This document shows positions 53,780 through 63,979 of a stretch of DNA of 64,000 bases, piece by piece. Numbering within the stretch: the first letter of the stretch is position 1; every line of letters starts with the position of its first letter. The position numbers and the translations under genes were made by a program. Source of the DNA: Paracoccaceae bacterium (lineage in GTDB: Bacteria; Pseudomonadota; Alphaproteobacteria; Rhodobacterales; Rhodobacteraceae); assembly GCA_014654775.1 (NCBI GenBank), contig JACVZW010000073.1, positions 124,001 to 188,000 of the forward strand, read 5' to 3'. The notes below the pieces were generated by a model. The model was given only the letters and a program-made list of their open reading frames with translations, made no database searches and was not told the DNA's origin.

Positions 53780-55300
53780 TCAGCGCCGCCAGCCATCCGG
53801 GGCAAGCAGGACGAGGATGGCCAGAAGTTCCAATCGCCCGACGACCATGGTCACGGCAATGATCGCCTTCGCGGCCATCGAGAGGGGGGCAAGCGCGATA
53901 GGCGCAGTCCCGGCCACCTCGGACAGAGGCCCAGTGGTGCTAAGCGCGCCGAGCGTGAGGATCAGTGCCGGTTCGAAATCGATCCCCGCAAGGGCCAGCG
54001 CGGCCACCGCGACGGCGATGGACAGCGCAAAGAGCATGAAGAAGATCCACGCCAGATAGGCCCCTTCACGGCGCAGGCGACGGGCGGTCTGCCCGGCCCC
54101 ACCCACCGAATTGGGGTGGATCAGCTTTTCCAGCTCGCGTTGGCCGTGGCGGAAAAGGGCATAGACGCGCAAGAGCTTCACGCCTCCCGCCGTGGTGGCG
54201 ATGCCGCCGCCAAAGATGGCCAACCCTGCAAGGATAAGGCCGGGCGTTTCCAGCCCCGACCAGTTTCGGGCGGCGACCCAGTCCGCCGATGTGAAGCCCG
54301 TGGTGGTGAGGAAGGAGAGCGTCGTGAAAACGGCGCCCCAAAGCGCGCGCAGCGCGGCCAGTAGGTCGGCCTCCCCTGCCCCAACCCCGACAGCCGCAAG
54401 CCAGTGGCGCAGAAAAAGCAGCAGCGGGACGATCGCCAAAAGGACCAGCGCCAGCCGAAGCTCGGGGTCGCGCCAGAGGCGGGTGTCGCGGTCATGGACC
54501 AGGGAGCCCGGCCAGAGGCGGCGCGTGATTCCCGCGAAAAGCACAAGGAAGATCGCCAATTCGCCATAGAAAGTGCCGCCCTCGACGGGCAGCCCCTCAC
54601 CCGGGCTGATCCCCGAGGTGGAGACGGTGGACATCGCATGGATCAGCGCGGGAAAGTTGGCGTGCCCCGCCATCAACAGCAAGACCCAAAGCGCCAGGGT
54701 GACCCCGGCATAGACGGGCAGGATCGTGGCGGCCTGCTGCGCCACGCGGCGCGCGGGATCGGCGGTTTCGGTGATCTGCGACAGGCCTTCGGCGCCGCGC
54801 CCGGGAACCCGGCCCGACAGGACCTCGATCCCGCCCAGTGTCATCGGCGCGAGGATGGCCACAGCGGCGACGAGGATGAAGAGCCCCCCCATCCAGCCCA
54901 CCTGCGCCCGCCACAGATGGATAGAGGGCGGCAGACGCGCGGGATCGTAAAGGGTCATGCCCGTGGTCGTGAAGGACGAGACCATCTCGAACCACGCATT
55001 GACGAGACTGGTGTCGGGCAGCGCCTGCACGAAGGGAATCGCCATCATCACGGGCAGCACCGCATAGCCTGCGACAAGGGCCATGAGGTTGGCGCGCGCG
55101 GGGTTGCGGGCGCGGCGGTTGACGGTGGCCAGACCGATCATCGCCGTCAGGATCAACAGGATGATGGCGGCGTAGAAGAAGGCCCGGCCCGTTTCGTGGT
55201 CGCGCAGGATCACCGCATGGGCGGCGGGCAGCAGCATGGACAGCGCCGTGATCCCCATCAGGAGAACGAGCAGCGGCAGTTCCGACAGCCGCCGCAGCAT
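53780..55300 (-). CDS. trkH: Potassium uptake membrane subunit TrkH
   Basis: Ion-conducting membrane subunit of the Trk potassium uptake system. The 506-residue protein has repeated membrane-pore-membrane units; selectivity-filter-like loops are visible as SSFTTTGMTLYD, STVSTSGISPGE, SFLTTTGFTSAD and LGALSTTGPLSE, giving four pore repeats. I chose the ATG at MLRRLSELPLLVLLMG because it overlaps the trkA stop (TGATG). With trkA directly upstream in one operon, the channel and its nucleotide-binding regulator are made together. Confidence 0.96.
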   Translation of the reverse strand: MLRRLSELPLLVLLMGITALSMLLPAAHAVILRDHETGRAFFYAAIILLILTAMIGLATVNRRARNPARANLMALVAGYAVLPVMMAIPFVQALPDTSLVNAWFEMVSSFTTTGMTLYDPARLPPSIHLWRAQVGWMGGLFILVAAVAILAPMTLGGIEVLSGRVPGRGAEGLSQITETADPARRVAQQAATILPVYAGVTLALWVLLLMAGHANFPALIHAMSTVSTSGISPGEGLPVEGGTFYGELAIFLVLFAGITRRLWPGSLVHDRDTRLWRDPELRLALVLLAIVPLLLFLRHWLAAVGVGAGEADLLAALRALWGAVFTTLSFLTTTGFTSADWVAARNWSGLETPGLILAGLAIFGGGIATTAGGVKLLRVYALFRHGQRELEKLIHPNSVGGAGQTARRLRREGAYLAWIFFMLFALSIAVAVAALALAGIDFEPALILTLGALSTTGPLSEVAGTAPIALAPLSMAAKAIIAVTMVVGRLELLAILVLLAPDGWRR

Positions 55301-56676
55301 CAGAAGAAATCGATCGAGACCTGCAGGAGGCGTTCGACCTCGCGCACGTCCTTGGCCATGGCGAAGAGGGCGATGATGTCGCCCGATTCGATCCGGGTGT
55401 CGCCCGTGGGCTTCACGACCTTGTCTCCCTTCATCAATGCGCCGACGAGGACACCTTCGGGAAACTCGATCTCGCGGATCAGGCGGCCGGCGAGGGGCGA
55501 GGTGGACAGGACCTGCGCCTCGATCATCTCGGCCTCGGCATCGCCCAGCGAATAGATCGCCCGCACCTTGCCATGGCGGATGTGGCGCAGAATCGACGAG
55601 ACGGTGGTGGCACGCGGGTTGATATAGGCGTCGATGTCCAAGGGGCCCATCAGCGGCGCAAGCGTCGGATCGTTGACCAAGGCGATGGACATGGGGCAAC
55701 CTGCCTGCTTGGCGCGGACAGCGACAAGGAGGTTCGTCTTGTCGTCATCCGTCACGGCAAGGACAGCATCGGCACGGTCGATGGCGGCCTCGAGCAGGAT
55801 ATCCATATCCATCCCGTCGCCATTGAGGACGATGGTGCGTTCAAGGCTGTCGGCGGCGCGTTCGGCGCGGGCGCGGTTCTTTTCGATGATCTTGGCGCGG
55901 ACCCGGTCGGTGCGCGCCTCAAGCGCACGCGCCACGCCAAGGCCCACATTGCCGCCCCCGATGATGACGACGCGTTCCTGTTTCTTGGTCTGCTTGCCGA
56001 AAATCTCCAGCGCGCGGTTCACGTCTTCGGAATGGGTGAAGACGTAGATCTGATCTTGCGCGAACAGCTGGTCGCCCGGTTCCGGGGCAAAAAGACGGCC
56101 GTCGCGGCGCACGCCCACGACAATGGCGCGCAGGGTGGAGAACAACTCGTTCAACTGCCGCAGCGGCGTGTCCAGAACAGGGCAATCCTCATCCAACTGG
56201 ATGCCCAGAAGCTGGGCCCGACCCAGCATGAAGCTTTCGGTGTCGAAGGTGGCGGGCGCGGCAAGGCGCTGCAGCGCGGCCTCGGCCACCTCGCGTTCGG
56301 GGCTGATCACCACGTCGATGGGAAGGTGATCGCGGCGATAGAGATCGGAATAGATCGCATCCAGATAGGATTGCGCCCGCAGGCGGGCGATCTTGCGCGG
56401 GATAGAGAAGATGGCATGGGCGACCTCGCAGGCGACCATGTTCACCTCATCGGAATGGGTGGCGGCGATGATCATATCGGCATCGCGGGCACCGGCCTTT
56501 TCCAGCACGTCGGGGTAAGAGGCGAAGCCCACCACCCCTTGCACATCCAGCGTATCCGTGGCCCGGCGCACAAGATCGGCGTTGACGTCGACAAGGGTGA
56601 CGTCGTTGCGCTCCCCCGACAACTGGCGGGCGATCTGCCAACCGACCTGCCCTGCCCCGCAGATGATCACCTTCAT
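55300..56676 (-). CDS. trkA: Trk potassium uptake regulator TrkA
   Basis: Cytoplasmic NAD(H)/ATP-binding ring protein that gates TrkH. The 458-residue product contains two RCK_N/RCK_C modules: the first begins MKVIICGAGQVGWQIARQL with the Rossmann motif, the second at VVIIGGGNVGLGVARALEA. The ending RIESGDIIALFAMAKDVREV is typical. A GGAGGCAGG site precedes the ATG. The stop overlaps the start of trkH. It is transcribed downstream of ntrX, as in other Rhodobacterales. Confidence 0.97.
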   Translation of the reverse strand: MKVIICGAGQVGWQIARQLSGERNDVTLVDVNADLVRRATDTLDVQGVVGFASYPDVLEKAGARDADMIIAATHSDEVNMVACEVAHAIFSIPRKIARLRAQSYLDAIYSDLYRRDHLPIDVVISPEREVAEAALQRLAAPATFDTESFMLGRAQLLGIQLDEDCPVLDTPLRQLNELFSTLRAIVVGVRRDGRLFAPEPGDQLFAQDQIYVFTHSEDVNRALEIFGKQTKKQERVVIIGGGNVGLGVARALEARTDRVRAKIIEKNRARAERAADSLERTIVLNGDGMDMDILLEAAIDRADAVLAVTDDDKTNLLVAVRAKQAGCPMSIALVNDPTLAPLMGPLDIDAYINPRATTVSSILRHIRHGKVRAIYSLGDAEAEMIEAQVLSTSPLAGRLIREIEFPEGVLVGALMKGDKVVKPTGDTRIESGDIIALFAMAKDVREVERLLQVSIDFF

Positions 56677-56740
56677 GCCTGCCTCCGGTTCATCGCCCGC
56701 CTTGATTGGCAGATGGGGGGGATCGGGTCAATGGCGGGGG

Positions 56741-58165
56741 TCAGACCTCTTCGCCCTCGTCCTCGTCCATCTCTTCGTCCAGACGCGCCATGCGCCCCCC
56801 GGCCTTGGAGGTGGTGACGACGCCCAGCGATTTCAGTTTGCGGTGCAGGGCCGAGCGTTCCATCCCAACGAAGCTGGCCGTCCGGCTGATATTGCCGCCG
56901 AAACGGTTGATCTGGGTGAGGAGGTATTCGCGTTCAAAGACCTCGCGCGCCTCGCGCAAGGGCAGGGTCGCCATCGCGCCGCCAAGGACAAGGCGCCCGG
57001 TATCGCCTTCGGGGGCATCCTGTCCGGGCAGTTCGCGCGCCTCGATCGGCCCCGTGCCATCGCCAAGGATCAGGACCCGTTCGATCACGTTGCGCAACTG
57101 CCGCACGTTGCCGGGCCAAGACATGGTCTGCAAAAGAGCCTCCGCCTCGCCCGACAGCGGGCGCTGCGGCAGGCCTTGCGAGCGGTGGAACATGTCGATG
57201 AAGTGGCGGGTCAGATCGGGGATGTCCTCGCGGCGATCCTCCAGACTGGGCACGGCGATCGGAACGACATTGAGGCGATCGTAAAGCTCCTGCCGGAAGC
57301 GGCCCGAAGCGATCTCGGTGCGCAGGTCGCGGGTGGTAGAGGAGATCACGCGCAGGTCGACACGGACCTTGTCGGTGCCTCCGGCCCGGGTGAACTGCTG
57401 TTCCACCAGAACGCGCAAAATCTTGGACTGGGTGCCCACCGGCATGTCAGCCACCTCGTCGAAATAGACGACGCCGCCATGGGCTTGTTCCAGAAGGCCC
57501 TTCTCCACCCCGCGTTCCGTGGTTTCGCGGCCAAAGAGCACCTCTTCCATCCGTTCCGGTTCGATCGTCGCGGAAGAGACAGAGACGAAGGGGGCGCTCG
57601 CTCGGTTGGAATGGGCGTGGATAAAGCGGGCGGCCATTTCCTTGCCCGATCCGGCAGGACCCGTCAGCATCACGCGCCCGTTCGACTTCGTCACCTTTTC
57701 CAGCTGTGATTTCAGGGCCTTGAAGGCGGGGCTTGATCCAAGCATCTCGGCCGAGGTGACGTCCTTGCGGCGCAACTCGCTGTTCTCGCGGCGCAGGCGC
57801 GAGGTTTCCATCGCGCGAGATACGACAACCATCAACTGATCGATGTTGAAGGGCTTCTCGATGAAGTCATAGGCGCCCTGCTTGATGGCGGCGACGGCTA
57901 TCTCGATATTGCCATGGCCCGAAATGATCACGACCGGCACATCGGGATTGTCGCGCTTGACGGTTTTCAGGATGTCGATGCCGTCCATCCGGCTGTCCTT
58001 CAGCCAGATATCGAGGATCATCAGCGCGGGCGGCTCAGTGTTGATCTCGGCCATGCAATCGTCGGAATTGCCGGCAAGGCGGACGGAGAACCCCTCGTCC
58101 TTCAGAATATCGGCGATCAATTCGCGGATGTCTTTTTCATCATCTACAATCAGGATGCTGCTCAT
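56741..58165 (-). CDS. ntrX: Nitrogen-responsive regulator NtrX
   Basis: Response regulator paired with the membrane kinase NtrY. The receiver domain has phosphoacceptor Asp52 in LMILDIWLKDS and the conserved lysine in DFIEKPF. The AAA+ domain has Walker A GPAGSGKE and Walker B YFDEVADMP, but the segment where GAFTGA should lie reads MEEVLFGRETTERGVEKGLL, so sigma-54 contact is unlikely, as typical for NtrX. The C-terminus has a Fis-type helix-turn-helix (RTASFVGMERSALHRKLKSL) and an acidic tail. It starts three bases after ntrY. Confidence 0.96.
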   Translation of the reverse strand: MSSILIVDDEKDIRELIADILKDEGFSVRLAGNSDDCMAEINTEPPALMILDIWLKDSRMDGIDILKTVKRDNPDVPVVIISGHGNIEIAVAAIKQGAYDFIEKPFNIDQLMVVVSRAMETSRLRRENSELRRKDVTSAEMLGSSPAFKALKSQLEKVTKSNGRVMLTGPAGSGKEMAARFIHAHSNRASAPFVSVSSATIEPERMEEVLFGRETTERGVEKGLLEQAHGGVVYFDEVADMPVGTQSKILRVLVEQQFTRAGGTDKVRVDLRVISSTTRDLRTEIASGRFRQELYDRLNVVPIAVPSLEDRREDIPDLTRHFIDMFHRSQGLPQRPLSGEAEALLQTMSWPGNVRQLRNVIERVLILGDGTGPIEARELPGQDAPEGDTGRLVLGGAMATLPLREAREVFEREYLLTQINRFGGNISRTASFVGMERSALHRKLKSLGVVTTSKAGGRMARLDEEMDEDEGEEV

Positions 58166-58168
58166 GGT

Positions 58169-60445
58169 CTATCCCCCCTGTGCGGCCAGCGCCGCGGGTT
58201 TACGGGTACGCACTTTCGGGGCGCGCGGCAGCCGAATCTCGGCCATTGCCCCGGGTCGGTCATTGCCTTCGAAAACAGGCGCATCAAGGAGGGCGAGCGT
58301 GCCGCCATGTTCCTCGATGATCTTCTTGACGATGGGCAGGCCAAGGCCGGTGCCCTTTTCGCGGGTGGTCACGTAAGGTTCAAACAGCCGCGCGCGGTCG
58401 GGCGGCAGGCCGATGCCATTGTCCATGATGCGGATGATGGCGGCATCGGGTTCGGCGGTGAATGTGATGCGAATCTCCGGTCGGTGACCGGGCGGCGCGC
58501 CCTTTTCGTGAAGCGTTTCAATGGCCTCGCCCGCGTTCTTGATCAGGTTGGTCAGCGCTTGGCTGATCATCGTGGCGTCCAGGTCCATCACCACGGGTTC
58601 GTTCGGGAACTGTGTGACGAAGGCCACGCCGGGCTGGCCGTTTTCCTGCAGCAGCGCCGCGTCGCGCACCAGCGTCGTCAGGTCATTCTCGCGCCGGTCG
58701 GGTTCCGGCATGCGGGCGAATTTGGAAAACTCGTCCACGATGCGGCGCAGGTCATTGGTCTGGCGGACGATCACGTCCGTGTACTGATCCAGATCGTCGG
58801 GTTCAGCCACCTGCGGGCGGAACTTGCGCTTGATGCGTTCGGCGGACAGGGCGATGGGCGTGAGAGGGTTCTTGATCTCATGCGCGATACGCCGGGCCAC
58901 ATCGCCCCAGGCCGCCATGCGCTGGGCACTGACAAGGTCGGTCACATCGTCGAAGGCGACGACATACCCCTCCAGCCCGCCCTCCTCGTTCCGGCGTTCG
59001 GACATGCGCACGAGCAGGCTTTCCAGCTTGCCCTTGCGGGTGAGGCGGACCTCTTCCTGCGCGGCGGGGCTGCCGCTTTCCAGCAGGCGACCGAAGAGCG
59101 GGCCGAATTCGGGGACGGCAACGGCAAGGGCGGTGTCGGCCCCTCCCCCCATATCAAGCAGCCGCTCGGCGGCGCGGTTGGCGAAATCGATCCGCCCGTC
59201 GGAATTCAGCCCGATCACCCCGGCGGTGACATTGGACAGCACGGAATCAAAGAGGCGACGCCGCGCCTCGGTCTGGCTGTGGGAATCGACCAGCGCCTCG
59301 CGCTGACCCTTCAGTTGCCGCGTCATGCGGTTGAAAGACCGGCCGAGGGAGGCGATTTCGTCATCCCCCTCTTCCTCGCGCACCTGCACGTCCAGATTGC
59401 CCTCCCCCACTCGTTCGGCCGCCTCGGCCAGACGGCCCACGGGGCGCGACAGCCGTTCCGCGAACCACAGGCCCAGCCAGACGGCCGCAAGAATAAGGAT
59501 CAGCGCGAAGCCGAGGTAAAGCAGGCCGAACTCAAACAGAAGGCGCCCACGTTCGGATTCAAGCTGGTGATACAGCGCCACGGTTTCCCGCGTGCCGTCC
59601 AAAAGCGAAAGGATGGACCCGTCCACCGTGCGCGAGACGTAAAGATAACGGTCTGCATAGGCGTCAAGGTGGATCAGCGCGCGGAATTCGTTGTTGCCCC
59701 AATCTTGGATCAGCACGGTTTCGCCCGCGCGGGCGCGCTGCAGGTCTTCCCCCGAGGGCTGTTCGAAATCGAAGAGATACGAGCGTTCGCCCCGCGTCAT
59801 CAATTCGCCCGCGCCGTCGATCAGATAGGCTTCCTTCAACCCGCGCTGGATGGTGGCCTGCGCCTGCGTCAGGACCGGGCGCATCTGGCTGTCATCCACA
59901 AAGAACATGGATTGCTTGAAGAGGTTGAGTTCCCGCGCCAGTGCCTCGGCATCGGTGATCAGGTCCTGACGATGCTCTTCCTCATAGGCTTCGGCCGCCG
60001 AGAGCGAGGAACCGACGACAGAGCGGACACGGTCGGAGAACCAGCCTTCAAGCCCGAAATTCACCGTGATGACAGCAAAGACGGCGACGAGGACGGTGGG
60101 GATCAGGGCCACGACGGCGAAGACCACGGTAAGTCGCATATGCAGACGCGATCCGGCAGACCTGCTGCGCCTGTCCGCGACCATCCGCGCGACGCGGGCC
60201 AGCACCAGCGTGGCCACGACCAGCACGTAGACAAGATCCGCCAGCAGGATCAGCCGCAGCGCGGGCGAGTTGCCGCCCTGCGACAAGGGACCCAGCGCAA
60301 GGAAGGTCCCTACGGCCAGAAGCGGGCCGAGGAAGACCAGACCGAAGGTCATGGCATTCTGGACCTGCCGCTGACGCCGCAGGCGAGAGAACCGCGCCCA
60401 GGTGTTGCTGCCGACGCTGCGATGCACGCCGAACGATCCCTTCAT
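58169..60445 (-). CDS. ntrY: Nitrogen-sensing membrane kinase NtrY
   Basis: A 758-residue histidine kinase with four predicted transmembrane helices. Two lie near the N-terminus (AMTFGLVFLGPLLAVGTFL, ILLADLVYVLVVATLVLA) and two bracket a periplasmic domain (LTVVFAVVALIPTVLVAVFA, LLFEFGLLYLGFALILILAA). A HAMP segment, a PAS domain and the kinase core follow, with phosphoacceptor His522 in [15 protein letters not shown] and ATP-binding motifs NLIKNAGEAIE, IRIMDNGIGLP and GTGLGLPIV. It phosphorylates NtrX and may cross-talk with NtrC. ntrX follows three bases after. Confidence 0.96.
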   Translation of the reverse strand: MKGSFGVHRSVGSNTWARFSRLRRQRQVQNAMTFGLVFLGPLLAVGTFLALGPLSQGGNSPALRLILLADLVYVLVVATLVLARVARMVADRRSRSAGSRLHMRLTVVFAVVALIPTVLVAVFAVITVNFGLEGWFSDRVRSVVGSSLSAAEAYEEEHRQDLITDAEALARELNLFKQSMFFVDDSQMRPVLTQAQATIQRGLKEAYLIDGAGELMTRGERSYLFDFEQPSGEDLQRARAGETVLIQDWGNNEFRALIHLDAYADRYLYVSRTVDGSILSLLDGTRETVALYHQLESERGRLLFEFGLLYLGFALILILAAVWLGLWFAERLSRPVGRLAEAAERVGEGNLDVQVREEEGDDEIASLGRSFNRMTRQLKGQREALVDSHSQTEARRRLFDSVLSNVTAGVIGLNSDGRIDFANRAAERLLDMGGGADTALAVAVPEFGPLFGRLLESGSPAAQEEVRLTRKGKLESLLVRMSERRNEEGGLEGYVVAFDDVTDLVSAQRMAAWGDVARRIAHEIKNPLTPIALSAERIKRKFRPQVAEPDDLDQYTDVIVRQTNDLRRIVDEFSKFARMPEPDRRENDLTTLVRDAALLQENGQPGVAFVTQFPNEPVVMDLDATMISQALTNLIKNAGEAIETLHEKGAPPGHRPEIRITFTAEPDAAIIRIMDNGIGLPPDRARLFEPYVTTREKGTGLGLPIVKKIIEEHGGTLALLDAPVFEGNDRPGAMAEIRLPRAPKVRTRKPAALAAQGG

Positions 60446-60528
60446 GACAAGGGGTCGATTCCCCCGCTATCCACATCTTGTGGTCCCCCACACGCTGCGG
60501 CACGGGAAACACGCTTGATGTTGCGGTT

Positions 60529-61893
60529 TTACATCAGCTTGCGGCGGCGTGTCACGCGGATATCGAGATCGGTGATCTTCTTGCGCAAAGTATTGCGATT
60601 GATGCCCAGAAGGTCGGCGCATTTCGCCTGATTTCCCGCCGTGGCGTCCAGCGCGATCTCGATCAACGGCATCTCCACCTCGCGCAGAATGCGCTGATAG
60701 ACGCCGGCGGGGGGCAACTGGCCGCCATGCAGATCGAAATACCGCTTAAGGTGCCGCGCGACCGAGGCGGACAGCTTTTCCCCCTCGCCGCCGCCCTTCA
60801 GCGGTTCCATCGCGGGCTGGTTGCCCAGCACCGCCTCCACCTCAGCCTTGGAGATTTCGTTCTCCGACGAGGTCACCATCAGGCGGCGCAGCGTGTTTTC
60901 CAGCTGGCGCACATTCCCCGGCCATGAATAGGCGCGGATCAAGTCGCGCGCGTCGTTCGACAGACGCCGCAGGCTGCCATAGTCGCGCTCGCTCCGAGCA
61001 AGGAAATGCTCGGCCAAGAGCGGGATGTCGTCCACCCGTTCCCGCAGCGCGGGCACATGCAGCGTGACGCCGGACAGGCGATAGAACAGGTCCTGACGGA
61101 ACTGCCCCCCCTCCATCCGGGCGGACAGGTCGCTTTGCGACGTCGCCATGATGCGTGGCGCATTGTCGCCCGCCAGATCGAGCATACGGACGATGCGCGC
61201 CTGCATCTCGTCGTCGTAATCGGCGATCTCGTCAAAGACGAGGCTGCCGCCGCGTGCCCGCGACATCAGCGCCGAAGGGCCGTCCATCCCCGCCAGATCG
61301 GATGCCTGCGCCACCACGAAGGGCTGCGACCGGCGGTCCGAGAAATCATGGATCGCCTTGGCGATCAGGCTTTTGCCAGTGCCCGATTCCCCGGTGATGA
61401 GGACCGCGAGGTCGGTGTTCATCACCCGCGCCACAAGGCGGTACAGCGCCTGCATGGCGGTGGTCCGCCCCACCAGCGGCAGGTCATCGCCCGCCTCGCG
61501 CGGCTGGACCGGACGCGCGGGCGCGCGGCGCTTCTGTTCCAACGCCCGGGCGGAGCGTTTCATCAGATCGGGCAGGTCGAAGGGCTTCGGCAGATAGTCG
61601 AAGGCCTCCGCCTCGGCCGCCTGAATGGCGGTCATGATGGTGTTCTGGGCCGAGATCACGATGACCGGTAGACCCGGCCGCATCTTCGAGATGCGGGGAA
61701 GTGCATCGAGCCCGTTCCCATCGGGCATGATCACGTCTGAGATGACGAGATCCCCCTTCCCTTCCTCGACCCAGCGCATCAGGGTCATCAGGCTGCTGGT
61801 CGCATGGACCTTGCAGCCGGCCCGCGTCAGGGCCTGTGTCAGAACAGTGCGGATCGTGCGGTCGTCATCGGCAACGAGGACGGTCCCATCCAT
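60529..61893 (-). CDS. ntrC: Nitrogen regulator NtrC, lacking the GAFTGA loop
   Basis: Response regulator phosphorylated by NtrB. The receiver domain has acidic residues 9-11, phosphoacceptor Asp53 in [11 protein letters not shown] and lysine in YLPKPFD. The AAA+ domain retains Walker A GESGTGKS and Walker [12 protein letters not shown], but the residues between them ([17 protein letters not shown]) have no GAFTGA loop. This matches Rhodobacter capsulatus NtrC, which activates sigma-70 promoters. A Fis-type helix-turn-helix ends the protein ([20 protein letters not shown]). The ATG overlaps the ntrB stop (TGATG). Confidence 0.96.
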   Translation of the reverse strand: MDGTVLVADDDRTIRTVLTQALTRAGCKVHATSSLMTLMRWVEEGKGDLVISDVIMPDGNGLDALPRISKMRPGLPVIVISAQNTIMTAIQAAEAEAFDYLPKPFDLPDLMKRSARALEQKRRAPARPVQPREAGDDLPLVGRTTAMQALYRLVARVMNTDLAVLITGESGTGKSLIAKAIHDFSDRRSQPFVVAQASDLAGMDGPSALMSRARGGSLVFDEIADYDDEMQARIVRMLDLAGDNAPRIMATSQSDLSARMEGGQFRQDLFYRLSGVTLHVPALRERVDDIPLLAEHFLARSERDYGSLRRLSNDARDLIRAYSWPGNVRQLENTLRRLMVTSSENEISKAEVEAVLGNQPAMEPLKGGGEGEKLSASVARHLKRYFDLHGGQLPPAGVYQRILREVEMPLIEIALDATAGNQAKCADLLGINRNTLRKKITDLDIRVTRRRKLM

Positions 61894-62996
61894 CAGGCTT
61901 TCTCCTTCTTGTCCTTCGGCACCATGGGAAGGGACACGCGGAAGACGGTGCGCCCGGGCACCGAATCCACGGAAATCCATCCGTCATGGTCTGAAATGAT
62001 CTTTGAAACGAGGGCGAGCCCCAGCCCCGTGCCGTTCTCGCGGCCCGAAACGAAGGGTTCAAAAATGTCGGCGGCGATCTCGGGCGGGATGCCCGGACCG
62101 TCATCCACGATTTCGATCTGCAGGGGCAGCGCGGCCGGACGGCCATCCTTGCCCCGGATGCGCAGCGACAGGTCGTAGAACGTGTGCAGGCGGATCGTCG
62201 TCCCCTCGCCAGCCCTCTGGCAGGCCTCGGCCGCGTTCTTGATGAGGTTGAGAAAGACCTGCATCAGTTGATCGGGATCGGCATAGGTGGGCGGCAGCGA
62301 GGGATCGTAATCCTCGACGATCTGCATATGCGCGGCAAAACCCACCATGGCCGATTTGCGCGCCCGGTCGAGCGCGTCGTGGATATTGACGGGGCGGCGT
62401 TCCGGCGGGCGCAGATTTCCGAACTGTTCCACCTGTTCCAGCAGCTTCACGATGCGCCGCGTCTCTTCCACGATCAGATCGGCCAGTTCGCGATCCTCGG
62501 GCGGCAGGTTCATGCCGATCAGCTGCGCTGCGCCCGAAATGCCCGCCAGCGGGTTCTTGATCTCATGCGCCAGCATCTCGGCCATGCCGATGGCGGATTT
62601 GGCGGCGGATTTCACCTGCATGGCGCGACCCAGTCGGTCGGCGATGTCGCGGGGCGAGATGATCAAAAGGATCACCTCGGCATTGTCATGCATCGGCGCG
62701 ACTTGGATGTTGCACTGGACCGGCGCACGTTCGCCGGTGGTCACGTCCACATCGTTGATGAAGAGGGGCGACTGGTTCACCCGCGCCCGCGCCAAAGCCT
62801 CGTCCATCGGCGCGTCGATGGACAGGCGATCAAAGGCCGGTTGCCCCATCAGCGACCGCGAAGAAGCATTCAGGAAGATCTCGCCCGCCGGATTGACCTC
62901 GGCGATCCGGTTGTCGGGACCGATCAGCAGCGCAGGCAGCGGCAGCGAGGCCCAGACGACACCCGGCACCGGGTATGGCGTGCGATAGGGGGTCAT
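61893..62996 (-). CDS. ntrB: Nitrogen sensor kinase NtrB
   Basis: Soluble PII-controlled histidine kinase/phosphatase for NtrC. The 367-residue protein contains an N-terminal PAS domain ([20 protein letters not shown]), the phosphoacceptor His144 in [15 protein letters not shown], and the catalytic domain with N-box [10 protein letters not shown], the [10 protein letters not shown] segment and GTGLGLALV. It overlaps dusB by four bases (ATGA) and ntrC by one, forming the coupled nifR3-ntrB-ntrC module known from Rhodobacter capsulatus. Confidence 0.97.
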   Translation of the reverse strand: MTPYRTPYPVPGVVWASLPLPALLIGPDNRIAEVNPAGEIFLNASSRSLMGQPAFDRLSIDAPMDEALARARVNQSPLFINDVDVTTGERAPVQCNIQVAPMHDNAEVILLIISPRDIADRLGRAMQVKSAAKSAIGMAEMLAHEIKNPLAGISGAAQLIGMNLPPEDRELADLIVEETRRIVKLLEQVEQFGNLRPPERRPVNIHDALDRARKSAMVGFAAHMQIVEDYDPSLPPTYADPDQLMQVFLNLIKNAAEACQRAGEGTTIRLHTFYDLSLRIRGKDGRPAALPLQIEIVDDGPGIPPEIAADIFEPFVSGRENGTGLGLALVSKIISDHDGWISVDSVPGRTVFRVSLPMVPKDKKEKA

Positions 62997-63979
62997 GCGG
63001 CCACCTGTTTTCGCGCCGTATCGGCAAAGGCCTGCCGGATCAGGCGCAGCACCTGCGCCGGGTCCTCCGATGTCAGGACGGCGTGGCGCGGGGCATCGCC
63101 CTCGACCCCGTCAAGATACCAGCCCAGATGCTTGCGCGCGCAACGCAGACCAAGTGAGGGGCCATAGAAGGCCAGCATCGCCTCATAATGTTCGGCGACA
63201 AGGTCAGCCAGTGCCGCGCCTTCGGGGATCACCGGCGCGGGCGTGCCGTAAAGGGCATGCGCGATTTCCGCCAGCCGCCATGGCGCACCCTGCGCCCCGC
63301 GCCCCACCATCACCCCATCGGCCCCGGACAGGGCCAGCGCCTGCCGCGCGGTCCCCGCATCCACGATATCGCCATTGGCGATGACAGGGATGGAAACGGC
63401 GTCCTTCACCCGCGCGATGGCGGCCCAATCTGCCGATCCCTTGTAGAACTGGTTCCGGGTACGACCGTGGATCACGATCATCCGCACCCCCGCGCCTTCG
63501 GCCCTGCGGGCCAATTCCGGGGCGTTCAGCAGGCTGTCGTCCCAGCCGAGCCGCGTCTTCAGCGTGACAGGAAGGTTGACCGCCTTCACCACGCTTTCGA
63601 TCAGCTCCAGCGCAAGGTCGAGATCACGCAGCAGCGCCGATCCGCACAGGCCGGTCGTCACCCGCTTGGACGGGCAGCCCATGTTGATGTCGATGATGCG
63701 GGCCCCGTTCGCCTCCATCAGGCGCGCGGCCTCTGCCATCCAATAGGGATCGCGGCCTGCCAGTTGAACGGAGGTCGCCTGTTCCTCAAGCCCAAGCTCG
63801 GCGCGGGCACGGGCTTCGGGCTGCGCCTGCACCACCTCTTGGCTTGCGACCATCTCGGACACGACGAGGCCCGCCCCGAAGCGCGCGACAAGGCGGCGAT
63901 AGGGAAGATCGGTGATCCCCGCCAACGGTGCGAGAAGCACGGGCGGCGCGATCGTCTGGGGTCCGAGGCAGAGGGCCAA
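62993..63979 (-). CDS. dusB: tRNA-dihydrouridine synthase DusB (NifR3)
   Basis: FMN-dependent enzyme reducing uridine to dihydrouridine in tRNA. The 328-residue TIM barrel shows LAPLAGITDLPYRRL, VQLAGRDPYWMAEAA, the signature DINMGCPSKRVTTGLCGSAL with the catalytic cysteine, VTLKTRLGWDD and VIHGRTRNQFYKG. It begins with a TTG codon nine bases after AAGGA; no ATG is available in the 21 bases of upstream window. In Rhodobacter capsulatus this gene is nifR3, first gene of the ntrBC operon. Confidence 0.96.
   Translation of the reverse strand: MALCLGPQTIAPPVLLAPLAGITDLPYRRLVARFGAGLVVSEMVASQEVVQAQPEARARAELGLEEQATSVQLAGRDPYWMAEAARLMEANGARIIDINMGCPSKRVTTGLCGSALLRDLDLALELIESVVKAVNLPVTLKTRLGWDDSLLNAPELARRAEGAGVRMIVIHGRTRNQFYKGSADWAAIARVKDAVSIPVIANGDIVDAGTARQALALSGADGVMVGRGAQGAPWRLAEIAHALYGTPAPVIPEGAALADLVAEHYEAMLAFYGPSLGLRCARKHLGWYLDGVEGDAPRHAVLTSEDPAQVLRLIRQAFADTARKQVAA

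Noticed and set aside
57914-60631. A 905-codon open frame on the plus strand opposite ntrX/ntrY, and similar long antisense frames over alaS, suf, mfd and hemB.
   Set aside because: These are shadow frames caused by high third-position GC of the real genes. They show no protein family signatures and low-complexity, arginine/proline-rich composition.
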